From NCBI GenBank assembly GCA_015680685.1, contig MNCI01003902.1, positions 14,492-78,491 on the forward strand: a DNA stretch of 64,000 bases. The letters run 5' to 3'. Source of the stretch: Gnetum montanum (Eukaryota; Streptophyta; Gnetopsida; Gnetales; Gnetaceae). Shown here in pieces: positions 46,151-57,846 of the stretch (the first letter of the stretch is position 1; each line of letters opens with the position of its first letter). The translations under genes and the position numbers were made by a program. The notes below the pieces were generated by a model. It did not search any database. It worked only from the letters and a program-made list of their open reading frames with translations, and was not told where the DNA came from.

Positions 46151-46698
46151 CCTACCTCTTAATCAAAGTTTCACTTCACAATTAAATAATGTGATGCAAA
46201 AACACAACATTCAAATCATTTATGTTATGTACTATTCTTGTTTAATTTTGCTTGTTTAGCTAGGTGATATTTTGAATTTATAATGTACCATGGATATAGG
46301 ATCATTTATACATAAATATGCAATGTTGATCATTTGTAAATTGACACCAAATTTTGATACCCATTTTGAATAATATTCTAAAGTTCCATGTTTTTTAAAA
46401 CTATTTAATCTTTTATTGATTTTTTCAATAGCTTAGTAGCTAATTGTTAGCTTTCTCAATCCCATTAAGCACATAGAATCTATTTCCACACCATCTAGTT
46501 CTTATAGATGTCTTTTCTTTTCTTTTCTATTTTTCTTAATCAATCTTCTTAACCATAAAAAAGAAGTAGCATTGCAAGCAAGTGGGAACACTTACATTCA
46601 ACCAATTACATGTTATAATCTTCTTTATTTTTATAAGTTTTATCATTGTGAAGAAAATTTATTTAATGTTTGTCCTCTTTTGCCTAAGAAAAAAGTGG
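46151..46698. other. AT-rich spacer between the solo LTR and element E
   Basis: No gene or repeat recognised beyond the CCTAC duplication at its left end. The last five bases, AGTGG, are the expected left target site of E. Confidence 0.4.
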
Positions 46699-46871
46699 TG
46701 ATGAGCAGCAAGGTACCCCTACGCCCAACCATACAAATCACAAAAGTGTTCACACGCAATCTGGTCAAATTCTACGGACTTTATAGTTTTCGGTGCACTA
46801 GTCTTCTAAGAAGTGAATCTTGCTCGATATTGTGTATCTGATATCGGGGCCTAGCAAACCACAATTCATCA
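46699..46871 (-). repeat. 3' LTR of element E, internally deleted
   Basis: Only 173 bp remain of a normal 850-930. In element orientation, 46871 down to about 46825 is the U3 start (TGATGAATTGTGGTTTGC... GATATC). It is then joined to the last ~125 bp, which match A's LTR end ('tagaagactagtg', 'ggttgggcgtaggggtacct'). Both termini, TGATGAA and CTCATCA, are intact. Confidence 0.78.
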
Positions 46872-46883
46872 TACCCCCACAAC
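46872..46883 (-). other. Polypurine tract of element E
   Basis: On the minus strand GTTGTGGGGGTA directly precedes the LTR, as in A, B and D. Confidence 0.75.
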
Positions 46884-47053
46884 TGAATAAAAGCTTGTCC
46901 TTGAGTCAAACAAAATGAGGAACAAGTTCATTTGATTACAGGTATGGGATTATGGACTGACTATGGATTATTTCATGCCACAATGTGGGACTAGACAAAA
47001 CAAAATTGGGACACCAACACAAAACACAAAATTGTTTGGAACTCATGTGGTTC

Positions 47054-47854
47054 CTAGTGGTGGTGGTTCCTCCATGGGCTTCTTCCCCTTATCTTGTGCT
47101 CCAGGTTTTGGAAATGAATACCTCTGAAGGAGTGCCTAAAGCTTTTCTTCTTATGTTTGGGGATCATGTGCCATCCATGATGATGTTCTAATGTTTAACA
47201 AAGTCGGCACCTCCCATGAACATGACAATTGCGGAAACATTTTATTAGCTTTGACGTACCATGTCGCAAATAATCGTCTTTCCTCCTCCTAGGCTCTGGC
47301 TTTGTCTCTGAATTCCTAATAGTCCATAAGCTGTCAAGCCAAGTCTGCTGCAACATCCTTTTGACCTTGGTAGCTAGCTTTGACCACCTCTAGTTCAAAG
47401 TTTGCTACATCCAGTCTTTGCAATGTCTTCTTGTGTTTAGCAAACTCTATCTCATATTTGGCATAGGTGGCAGCTACCTATTTTTCTGGCTCATTCCTTA
47501 GGCATCCTGCTGTTAACATGGCCAAGTTGGCATACCGCAGACTTGCCAACTCCATGTATTCTGTGATATCCTAGATCTATAAGTCCAGACTCTTTAATTC
47601 TTCTTAGTGGATGAAGGCATAATTGTCTAGTACGACTTGCCAGTCAGTGTGTTAAGCACTAAAGGAGTTGATGTGGCTCTTAGCTATACAGATCTCTTTT
47701 TCAATGATCTCCTTATACATCCTCACCTGATCCTAGAAATGTTCTTTCAATTTTTCATGCCACTTAGCTACATTTTTCCATGTGCTTATTTCAATGACTG
47801 TCTTCTGACGGATGGCATGTACCTCCTCCATTGAGAGGATTTTGTTCTCTCTGG
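47054..47854 (-). pseudogene. aORF of element E, 3' part
   Basis: Continues the aORF beyond the D insertion, beginning with the equivalent of B's '.ENRSLSMKEVCA' ('ENKILSMEEVHA'). It contains helical, charge-rich sequence and ends with 'FATWYVKANKMFPQLSC.W' and 'SWMAHDP', nearly identical to B. Stops are fewer than in A. Confidence 0.68.
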
Positions 47855-47859
47855 CTAAG
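47855..47859 (-). repeat. Left target-site duplication of element D (CTAAG)
   Basis: CTAAG precedes the LTR terminus, which reads TTATGAG instead of TGATGAG. It is repeated at 57842-57846. Confidence 0.85.
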
Positions 47860-48707
47860 TTATGAGTGACTAGGTACCCCTATGCACAACTATATGAATA
47901 TGAGCGTTCACGCGCGATCTGATCGAACTCCGAGGATTAAGTGCTTATGCACCTACATAGAACAAGGATGAGATATGCAATCGTTGTCTTCCCAAGCTTA
48001 CTTGTAAGGCACAATTGTATGATTAAGTAAACCCGAGGTATATGATTTTTATGTTTTTTATATTTTCTATCTTAGTCTCCTAAGTGTGTGTAATGAAAAG
48101 ATTTAATTAACTAATATATTTTTGTAACTCTAATGTGAATCAAATACTAACACTAGCATCCGTTTCCACTCTCTGGACACATCCTAAACCAGTGTAACAC
48201 TACTGGGATCACCAAATGCTGGTCGTTACTGGGTTACCAAGTGTTCCACATATGCTCGAAGTGGTCGTGTTAAGTATACTAATTCGTTGATAATTAATGA
48301 TTCTATAGAAATAACATTGATTAACTAATGAACACATTAAATAACAGTAAATAACATTAAATGCTATAATTAAACTATTCTGAATGTTGCAAGGTTTATC
48401 ATAAAGTTCATCTTTATTTTCGGACACAAGGTGTGCTCAAGTACACAATGCTCGAATAAAGATCTATTCACTTTATGACTCCTACTATGGGCACTCAGAA
48501 ATAATTCTAACTATGGAAGGGAAAAAAATTACAAGAGTTCGGCTAAAGGACTAAAAAATTACTCCCCCAAATCAAGCACCCTTGTCTCTTATTTATAGCC
48601 AATGAGATAGGTTCCAACATCGCGTGTCTGATATTGCTTGGCCCATTCGATATCACGTATCCGATATCGAGGGTTCAATATCAGGTCGCTTATTTGGTGA
48701 CTCATCA
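47860..48707 (-). repeat. 3' LTR of element D
   Basis: Element orientation: TGATGAGTCACC at 48707, then a U3 with GATATTG, CGATATCGG, GATATCG and AATATC (48690-48620). TATA (ggctataaataag) is near 48597 and AATAAAGATG near 48418. The end is CTCATAA by a point change. Confidence 0.9.
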
Positions 48708-50639
48708 TATCCCCATGACTGAATGAAAACTTGTCCTTGAGTTCCTTTTAAAATATTGGAAAGGTATGGAATGATTGACTGAATGACACTAATGGTGACA
48801 TGGAATGACAAACTCAAAGTACCTAGTGAACAGATCGACAACCGTATTACAACATTGGTGTTCATAACCATTGTGGTGAACACTATACATAGATGACATC
48901 CAGACCCTCATTTGATAGCTTAAAGAGAGAAAGAAAAGAAATGAGGCGTGTTGCTGCCAATGTCAAAAATGTGCACATCGTTGTTTGTCCATGACCACAT
49001 GATTAAGCATGTTTCTTGCATTAATGCTCCAGCTCCAATCCATCCTGAGTGCTCCCTCCTATCCCAGTCCATTATTCATGTGATCGCCATCTGCACACAC
49101 AACACAGTCACGAATTAGTAAGGATAGATAAGATATAATGTAATTGATACCTTGCCTTGATATAAAGCACATTAGCTAGATTGTGGGTATGGCATATACT
49201 GGGTTAGAGGTTTGTAACTGAGAACTACCCAAGGTGTAGGGGTGAGATAAGTAATGGAATGGAAAAATTTGCGATAGGCCCCCATGACTAAGAGTGAACC
49301 TCCGGTAGTAATAGGATGGAAAACAAAAGGAAAAGGAAGGTAAGAGGAATAACAATGGTGAATCCAATAAATAGAAAACAGATGTTATGGGTGGGTTGAA
49401 ACGAGAAATAGTTGATTGCAAGAAATGTTTAAGGGAAAAGAACTTAACAATTGCACCAAAAGGAATGCCAGTTGGTCCTCCCCAAAGTAGGCTCATGCCC
49501 TTTATGCCCTAACAAACCCACAAGCCAAAGAGTTCGTAGGCTCTAGAAATGACATATGGAGACAATAGTTAAGAATTTACCTATGAGAATTTACCAAAGA
49601 ATAACAATGCGTCAACCAAGATATAGACTAATCATAAAATCAACAATGAGGTAGAATATGGGAAGCGATATGGAAAGAGAAGAGAGAATGAAATGGAATC
49701 CTAAAATTAAGGTTATGTAAAGTCCCTTGTGTATTATGTGGTTAAGGTGACTTAATAGAGTTCAGTCCAAATCCAGATTAAAACTAACCACATCCACTGA
49801 CCTTGCATCAACCCACTTGACCAACCCATCCTCCTGAAGCAACAAAAATGATTTCACAAAGCAACCACCATTCCAAGAAGAGAAGAATAGAGAAGTAGGA
49901 AGTGAGAAAGGGCCTTAGTTAGAGAGAGCCTTCAAGCATGGTTAACATGTCTTTTCAATGCCATAACCAATGCTTATAGCCCATACTCCCTTATTACATC
50001 TAAGGGGTGTGCTTTGAATTCCCACCATATTTTTTGAGTGGGAACCACACCATGCAAAGACTTATTTGATTCATTTAACTTCCTGATATTAGTTGACAGT
50101 GGAATGGTGGAAAACCTATGAAAAACATCTAAGTACTCAAGAGAATAGCTAGCACAAATGCGTCGAATCCCCTTGAAGTCACACCCTTTTCAATCCATTT
50201 GAATCTTTCCTTGGTTTGAAGAATACCTAATAATTTTGATTAGAAAAAGGGACAGTAAACTTCCAAAATAAAGGAAGACCATAGAGTTGAATGGATGAAT
50301 GGATGACATGGACTCATTGCATGTTTTATCAAAAGAAACCATATCTTAGCATCAACATTGAAAGTCAAAGGTAAAAACCAACATTAGCAATCAACACCAT
50401 TATAGTACAACCCACCATCATGAGCACTTATTATGTGACGAGTGAAAATAAATCAAACAAAATGTAATAGAGAAAAAAATAGTAAAAATGTTAATGATAG
50501 TGTAAAACAAAAATAAGTAAATATGAAAAATGTGTAAAACAAAAAAGACAAAAGAAACTAAGGGTTTAGAATAATTAGCATTGATGGCCATCTCCCCCAT
50601 GACTGAGTTAGAAGGAGGAGATCTAAAATAATGAGCAGG
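48708..50639 (-). other. Polypurine tract and post-integrase noncoding region of D
   Basis: On the minus strand GTCATGGGGATA (48719-48708) primes next to the 3' LTR. Between it and integrase there is no aORF and no GATATC-type promoter. The 'gtcatgggggagatggcc' motif (50602-50585) after integrase and 'aagacatgtt' (about 49955) correspond to A, B and E. So D lacks precisely the module that the others carry here. Confidence 0.72.
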
Positions 50640-51860
50640 ATTGTCCATCAATAGAGGTAGTGTTGGTACTTGTCGTTTTAGGCTCATGGAAAGGTTTGGT
50701 TTGCTGGATGTTGACCAATAATTTCTTATTTGGGCTTCCAGGTTTATAGATCATCATGGCCCCTGAAGGAAAAGATTCATGAATGATATAAGGTCCTTCC
50801 CACAGTGTTCAAATTTTAGTTTGTTGTGGTACATGTGCGGGATTCCAATAAAGAACCCTATCTCCTGGTTGGTATTTGACTTTTCTAATTCTTAGGTCAT
50901 AACATTGTTTGTTGAAGGCCTTGTGTAGTTCGTTGGATGACAGGGCGGCTAATCAATTTTCATCTAGTAAGTTATGATTCATTAACCATTCTTTCTGTGC
51001 TAGACTGAGGTCAAGGTTAAGGTCACATGCTGTAGATAGTGTACAGAGCTCAACTTGTATAGGAAGTGTTGGAAGTTTACCATACACTAACTTATAGGGA
51101 GAGTAGCCTATAGGAAGTTTCCATGTGGAGCCGTAGACCCAAAGAGCATCGTTCAGTTTGGTGCTCTAGTCTTGCCTATATTTGCTAATGGTTCATGTCA
51201 AAATTTTTGTGATTTCCCTATTGGTGACTTTGGCTTGACCATTCACTTGAGGATGATATGGTGTAGTCAGTTTATGCTTAACTCCTAAGCATTGTATCAA
51301 CTTCCGAAAAGTCGCACCTGTAAAATGTGTACCATTATCAAAAATAAGTGCACAAGGCACGCCAAACCTATTTACGATTTATTGTTGAACAAATCGTACA
51401 GTGGTAGATGGTGTATAGTTGGTAATGGTGGCTGCTTCTATCCATTTTGTAAAGTAATCAACAACAACAATAATATATGCTTTTCCATTGGACATTGGTG
51501 TAATAGGCCCCATAAAATCAATACCCCATATGTCGAAGGGTTCTAAGGGTTGAATCCATTATTGTGGACCCTTCATTCTAGCAGTCATTCCCCCATCATG
51601 TTGGTAGTGCTCACAAGGTTGGACAAAATGATGGGCATCTAGAAATAATGTAGGCCAATAATATCCTGCAAGCAATATTTTAATGGCTATTTGTCTCCCA
51701 GTATAATGACCCCCACAAGGGCCCTCATGAGCATCTTGGAGAACTCACAATTAATCAATGTTAGGAACACACCATTGGACAAAGCCATTGGAACACACCT
51801 TGTAAAGATGTTTGTTGATTTCCATGAAAAGTTTGACTCGGTGGAGAAACTATTGTTTCT
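50640..51860 (-). pseudogene. Integrase of element D
   Basis: After frame correction the core is nearly complete: '[18 protein letters not shown]', 'VNRFGVPCALIFDNGTHFTG', 'TTPYHPQVNGQAKVTNREIT'. Both Asp are present, but the Glu position is Lys (AAA, 51229-51231). The C-terminal part shows 'GDRVLYWNPAHVPQQTK', 'LWEGPYII' and 'NIQQTKPFHEPK'. Stops occur at a few Trp and Gln codons. No chromodomain. Confidence 0.86.
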
Positions 51861-52395
51861 TTTTAACATCCAGCCCTTGTGGTGTTTCTTGTGTGAGAAT
51901 ATAAGTAAGAATGCTATTATACCAATTTATATTGGTGGGTGATTCATTGTTTATTACACTTGCAAAGAGGAGTTCATTAGGGAAGTGATCAGAAATTGGG
52001 TATTCATCCTCTTTGTTGTCCCATCGCAACCAAGATAAATGATCGGCAACAAAATTCTTGGTGCCTTTACGATCTACTAACATGAGATCGAACTCTTGCA
52101 AGATCACAAGCCATCATATGATGCGAGGTCTCACCATTGGTTTATTCATAAGGAACCGAGTCGCACTATGATCTATGTGTACAAATACCTTATAGCCTAA
52201 CAGATAGTACCTAAATTTCTTTAGTGCAAACACCATAGCCATTAACTCTTTTTTTTTTGTGGTATAGTTGAGTTGTGCACCAGCAATACTTCGACTTGCA
52301 CAGTGAATGTAATAGGGATATTTGTGGTCATCTAACTATGTAAGTACAGCTCCTAAAGAAAATTGGACATGTCAATCATTATATGGAATGGTCTG
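51861..52395 (-). pseudogene. RNase H region of element D
   Basis: 'YYIHCASRSIAGAQLNYTTK' then 'KKELMAMVFALKKFRYYLLG', 'VFVHIDHSATRFLMNK', 'VDRKGTKNFVADHLSWLRWD'. The Glu and Asp positions are kept. The first Asp segment (about 52385-52360) is degenerate. A run of T's at about 52247-52256 may hide a frameshift. Confidence 0.85.
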
Positions 52396-53532
52396 GACTA
52401 GTCAAGAGCTTGTAGAATGGGTGTTTCTATGAGCTTATGCTTCAAGGTTTGGAAAGCTAACTCACATTCCTTGGTCCATTCAAAGGATATGTCCTTTTTT
52501 GTTAATTCTACCAACGATTTTGCAATCTTCAAAAAGCTCTCAATGAAGCATCTATAATATCCAGTATGTCCAAGGAATGATCGGACATCTTTTATAGTTT
52601 GAAGTTGATGAGTGATTCCTTGGATGACTTTAATTTTTTCAGGATCTACCTCTATCCTTGTTTGTGAAATTTTATGCCCTAATACAATGCCCTCTTGAAC
52701 CATTAAGTGGCTTTTTTTGCCAATTAAGCCTTAGGTTGGTTTCAATACCTCGCTTTAGCACTTGATCTAATTAGTCCAATGCTTATTCAAAGTCCACTTC
52801 GTAGGTGGAGAAATTATCCATAAAAACCTCCACACCATTCCCTATTTGCTACTAAAATATACTGAGAACCAAATGTTGAAATGTTGCTGGGGAATTACAT
52901 AAGCCAAACAACATCTGCCTATATGCAAATGTCCCCCAAGGACTCGTGAATGTAGTTTTGGCTTGGTCTTCTAGTACTATTTGGATTTGATTGTACTCAC
53001 TGTAACCATCCAGAAAACTATAGTAACAATGCCCTGTAATGGTATCTAAGACTTGGTCAATGAATGATAATGGAAAATGATCTTTAAATGTTGCCATGTT
53101 TAGTAGCCTAAAGTTTATACACATCCTCCATTTACCTTCTTTTTTAGGCACAATGACTAATGGACTAACCCATTCACTGTCAGCAATGGGGTAGATGGAC
53201 CTGGCCTTCAGAAGTTGTTCAATTTCTTCTTTAACTACTTGCTTAAGCTTTGGGTTCAGTTGTCTTTGCAGGTGTTGTCGAGGCTTCATAGAGGGATCAG
53301 TGTAGATTCTATGTTGGCATATCCTAGGATCTATTCTGGTTAATTTGCAATATGACCAAGAAAAGGCTTTTGACCATTTTTTTGCCATCTTCAGTAGTCT
53401 TTCTTTTTGTTGAAGAGCGAGCTTATCATTAATGATTACCAGTTTTCCATTCTTGAGAAATGCATACTCCATACCGATGGGCAATAATTTTAATTCAAGG
53501 GGCTCTTGCTTAAACTCATCAAGGATTTCCAA
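52396..53532 (-). pseudogene. Reverse transcriptase of element D
   Basis: A clean 226-codon stretch (53532-52852) covers 'ELKLLPIGMEYAFLKNGKLV', 'NPKLKQVVKEEIEQLLKA', 'SEWVSPLVIVPKKEGKWRMC', 'HFPLSFIDQVLDTITGH', 'YYSFLDGYSEYNQIQI' and 'QMLFGLCNSPATFQH'. After a frame break the catalytic box reads FMDN instead of FMDD (AAT, 52813-52815). The connection region 'HKISQTRIEVDPEKIKVIQG' and 'LGHTGYYRCFIESFLKIAKS' follows. The Asp-to-Asn change is expected to kill polymerisation. Confidence 0.88.
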
Positions 53533-53694
53533 CTTTTCCTAGTTGATATTTTTGGTGTCAGTGCTTGGAAGTTGGCGATGGACTTGCTCTAATGCATCTA
53601 TGCTATAGATATAGACACAAGTCAAGCTCTCAGTTAGTTCCATGCATAAAGTTGAATTGCTTTCCAGGTCAACTATCAGCCACTGGGTGCCTTC

Positions 53695-54288
53695 CTATCT
53701 TGTGGCTATTGCATATAGGCATCTTTGTATGTTAGATACTTGTGCACACCAGTCGCATGTAGGCAATGTTAAGCGTTGTACAAACCAAGACTTTTGCAAG
53801 TAGTTGCACCCTGTGCCACTGTATGCGATGCATGGAACTTTCTTCTTCTTGATCTTTCCAAGCACATTTTCTTTTGATATCTCTAGAGAAAGATCATGTA
53901 TTCCTAGGTGTGCATCAATTGTACTTAGCCATGCTCTTCCCATTATGATTGGGAAGTCCCCCTTGCAGTTGTTAACTTGAATCACTAGGAAATCGGTTGG
54001 ATACGACCATCCACAAATAGTGGTGATAATATCCTCCACTAGTCCCAATGAAATAGTGATGGATTGGTCAGCCAACTTTAAATGAATGTTACTCTTCTTT
54101 AGCAAAGGTAGGTTCCATGCTCTATACATTTCCTGGGAGATCAAATTAACACCAAAACCTGAATCTAAAAGAGCTTTACAAGGCTCATTTCCAGTGATTT
54201 GCAAATAAATTAGAGGACTTCCAGGATCAGAGAATTTTCTAGGAATATTGCCAACTTTAATCCAATCAGTGATGGCAAGAGTTAACAT
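53695..54288 (-). pseudogene. Aspartic protease of element D, motif intact
   Basis: An open 197-codon stretch. 'PCKALLDSGFGVNLISQEMY' holds the catalytic DSG (54157-54165). It is followed by 'NLPLLKKSNIHLKLADQSIT', 'LGLVEDIITTICGWSYPTDF', 'GDFPIIMGRAWLSTIDAHLG'. It is the only protease here with an unaltered active site. It is in frame with the RT stretch, consistent with a gag-pol fusion. Confidence 0.86.
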
Positions 54289-56855
54289 AACAATATGTGT
54301 TGAGTGTGGTTTTTGGTTCGAAGGAAGCTCCGAAGATTCAAATGATGATGAGGCATTTGGATAATTAGCTGCTTGTGGTTGTAAGGAATTGGTTGGACTA
54401 TTGGTTCTAAAGAAAGGTCTCTTCTTTGATCGATTGTTTGATCCAACAGTAAGTTGAAGATTGATAGCCCTTGTAATGTTATGTTGCTACGGTTGGGCAG
54501 GAAGCTTGCCTTGCATAGTTGGAGTAGGTGGTAATGGAGTTGAGGATGGAAGAGATGCAGATAGATGAGAAGGATAGTACATATGTGGAGCATCACCCCT
54601 AGAAGAAGAAGTTCTATAATACTCAAGGATTTGGTAGTGATGCTATAGAGTGACGTAACTAGTAGAGTCACGTGGAGAGATTAGTTGCTGAACGTAATAC
54701 CCATATGGGTTAGGTTGATGGTAAGGGTACTGTTGACATGGTGGTGACATTCTCCATGATTGTGGATGTTGCCACCATTGATACTGTTCATTTGATTGTG
54801 GTGGAGTTCCACTTGGATAATATGTCAAGGGTTGGTGAAACTGCCCTAGGTTACTTTGAGGATAAGGTAACCTTCTGGGTGTTTGCCATCTATTTAATCA
54901 TGGGTTTAGTACATACACCCTAGACTCTTGTAGATGTGACACCACTGGGCAACATCCCTTAGGATGGTCATATTGGTAAATCTCACATTCGCCATCATTT
55001 TCTGTGTCTGAATCCACAACCTCTTCAATGGCGGTAACCTTACCCTTACCCTTGTTACGTGCATACTTAGCTTCTTTCTTTGTCCTTCTCTCTTAGTCAC
55101 TACTTTGTTCTGTAGACTCCTCTACTATTTTTAGGGTAGTTTGAAATTTTTCGTCTAGGGAGTTCCACATTTGATCCACCTTTGCCGATACTTCTAATGC
55201 AAATTTTTGAATGGGCAAAGTCTTTCTACTCACCATCTCTTTAAGTGGTGACTTTTCTTCATCTTCGCAAAATCTAATTTCTTTCTTCTAAAGGAAAGGA
55301 TCTCTGTTGTGCTCCTCTGCACTTTCTCTTTTTCTCAATTGGCCTTCCTCCTTGGTAACTTGATCCAACAATCTTTGTATTTGATGGGCTCTAAGCTCAG
55401 ATAGCCTTCTTTGGGCATAAGTCCCAAGGGTTCTTCGCGTTTCGTACCTAAGCCCATCTACGAGATGGCGTAGTTGTTCCTTTTGCGAGTAACCATGGCT
55501 AGGGCAATGATGTAATAATGAATAATATCGGCCCATGGCAACATCCAAGGATTCGTGTCCTCCTTATTTTCATCCTTGGATTTTCTTACGCAGGTTGAAC
55601 ACTCGGGAGTATGTTTGATACTTATCGTTGAATAGCTCAAACATCGTACTCCATCAACAAATGGATTTTGATTCTAAGGACTAGTACTAGCTTTCTACTT
55701 CCTTGATTAGTGTCCATGGAAACAAATTTAGCTTTTGCCACTCGTTTTCTATATTTTGCAAGGCACATGCATTATGGAATGCTTGTAAATGGTTTTGAGG
55801 ATCAGCATTGTATTGCCCTTCAAATCATGGGATGTTATTCATGTTTAGTCTTTTGATCCTACAATCTTTCTGGTGCCTTGTTGGGATCCTAACAACCTTT
55901 TTTATATTTACCATACTTTGGGTGGCGAGTAGAGGTTCATTGTGATTATGCTACCTATGGCATCTATGATGCCTATGTTGTTCCCTACTCTCCCTTCTCT
56001 CGTGACGTGTCTCTCTAGAATGCCCTCACCCCCTTTCTCTACTGTTTTGTTAGTGATTACTATTTTGCCTATCCTTGTCCTCATGGTCTCACCCTTTGCA
56101 ACTACGTTGAGATCCCAAAGAAGAGGGAGAAGAAGATGATGAAGGTAAAGAGGAAGGAGGATTGGCACCATGACGGTGCTTGTCACCTTCTCTTTGGTGA
56201 TCGTGGCCTTGGTTGCGGTTATGATTTGGTGATCGTGGCCTTGGTTGCGGTTATGATCAGAATGTCTATCACTATCATGCATTCGTGTTCCTTTTCTGGA
56301 CCCTTTTTGTTTGTTGGTATCAAAACTTGGGTTATGAATGGTTGAGTGAAGATTCTAATACTCAACTCCTTGACCGAAGTCAGAGAGAGGAATATCATTT
56401 TGTGGAAAACCTCCCAAGATAGGTTCACCACTGTCATTTTCACTTAGGACATACGAGACATCCTGAGACCAGTTCCCCTTCACGGATTTGTAATGTCTCT
56501 CCTATTGTCAATCCCTTTAACGTTGTGCCTCCGTGGATTGATAATCTCTCAAATCCTGTTCATGCACAACGTACTTTGAATGTAAGTGTTGCATATTGAT
56601 TCATGTGAGAGCATAAAGAAGCATGCTTGGGATTGAGCAATCGAGAGGTAACACTATGTTACCTTCTAAATCACATCATCATAGCTATTCATCTTGGTGG
56701 AGGATAAAGGTAAAGTCTAGTACATACTCATCAGGATGAGTGTATACCATGCAAAACTATTGGGGCACTGGCGGATCATCATGTGTACCCTGCCTCTGAT
56801 TGTTCATGGCATCAGACCTAGTCAGTGAAGCACTCTCATTAGAAGAAGGAGACAT
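54289..56855 (-). pseudogene. gag of element D (broken)
   Basis: Starts MSPSSNESASLTRSDAMNNQ with the start at 56855-56853. 'YTHPDEYVLDFTF' parallels A and B. The gag core is best read at 55548-55288: 'MGRYYSLLHHCPSHGYS', 'QLRHLVDGLRYETRRTLGTY', 'AQRRLSELRAHQIQRLLDQ'. The zinc-knuckle position (about 54990-54950) reads C-EIY-QYDH-PKG-CCP, with the second Cys replaced by Tyr. The tail is rich in Gln, Pro, Tyr and Trp. Frame changes lie between N-terminus and core. A 28-bp direct repeat lies at about 56198-56253. Confidence 0.82.
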
Positions 56856-56972
56856 GATTGATTACTCAGTGTGTGGTGCTCTTTTCCCGTGATTGTAGGA
56901 TAGCTAATTTTAAGGGTTTGTTCCAACAATGAAAGGATTTCCTAAGTTCTAATCAACACATGAACAACAAAA

Positions 56973-56991
56973 TCCCTAGCAACAGTGCTAA
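56973..56991 (-). other. Primer-binding site of element D (tRNA-Asp type)
   Basis: The minus strand reads TTAGCACTGTTGCTAGGGA next to the 5' LTR, a transition-rich variant of the tRNA-Asp complement. Confidence 0.7.
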
Positions 56992-57841
56992 TGATGAGCG
57001 GCGAGGTACCCCTACGCACAACTATATGAATATGAGCATTCATGTGTGATCTGGTCGAACTCTAAGGATTAAGTGCTTATGCGGCTACACAGAAGAAGGA
57101 TGAGTTATGTAGTCATTATCTTCCCAAGCTTACTTGTTAGGCACAATTGTATGGTTAAGTAAACTCGAGGTATATGATTTTTATGTTTTTTATATTTTCT
57201 ATCTTAGTCTCTTAAGTGTGTGCAATGAAAATATTTAATTAACTAATGGGTTTTTGTAACTCTAATGTGAATCAAATCCTAACACCAGCATCTGTTCCCA
57301 CTCTCCAGACACATCCTAAACCAGTGTAACACTACTACGATTACCAAACACTAGTCGTTACTGGGTTACCAAGTGTTCCATGTATGCTCGAAGTGGTTGT
57401 GCTGAGTGTACTAATTCATTGATAATTAATGATTCTATAGAAATAACATTGATTAACTAATGAAAGAATCAAATAATAGTAAATAACATTAAATGCTATA
57501 ATTAAACTATTCTGATTATTGCAAGGTTTATCATAAAGTTCATCTTTATTTTCGGACACAAGGTGTGCTCAAGTACACAATGCTTGAATAAAGATCTATT
57601 CACTTTATGACTCCTACTGCGGGCACTTAGAAATAATTCTAATTCAAGAAGGGAAAAAAACTGCAAGAGTTCAGCTAAAGGATTGAAAAATTACTCCCCC
57701 AAACTAAGTGTCGTTGTCTCTGTTATTTATAGCCAATGTGACAAGTTTTGACATCGCGTGTCCGATATCGTTTGGCCCATCCGATATCGCGTATCCAATA
57801 TCGAGGGTCTGATATTGGGTTGCTTATTTGATGACTCATCA
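56992..57841 (-). repeat. 5' LTR of element D
   Basis: Ends TGATGAGTCATC...GCCGCTCATCA, both intact. U3 (57841-57735) has AATATC, CGATATTGG, GCGATATCGG, ACGATATCGG and GCGATGTC, then TATA (ggctataaataac, about 57730). The AATAAAGATG signal is near 57550. Confidence 0.92.
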
Positions 57842-57846
57842 CTAAG
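57842..57846 (-). repeat. Right target-site duplication of element D (CTAAG)
   Basis: Identical to 47855-47859. Confidence 0.85.

Larger units (their letters stand above)
47860..57841 (-). mobile_element. Element D: full-length Ty3/gypsy element without the aORF, nested in E
   Basis: Paired LTRs (56992-57841 as 5', 47860-48707 as 3') and a perfect CTAAG duplication define a 9,982-bp element. Its order on the minus strand is primer site, gag, protease, RT, RNase H, integrase, 1.9 kb noncoding, polypurine tract. Gag core, P/Q-rich tail, protease and most of RT share one frame, pointing to a single gag-pol ORF. A hand comparison of about 500 aligned LTR bases gave roughly 50 differences, mostly transitions. 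D is the best preserved pol in the window but is still dead. Confidence 0.92.

Noticed and set aside
57735-57841. Repeated GATATCG motifs as a CRISPR array or replication origin
   Set aside because: Units are 8-10 bp, irregularly spaced, and lie in a plant LTR promoter.
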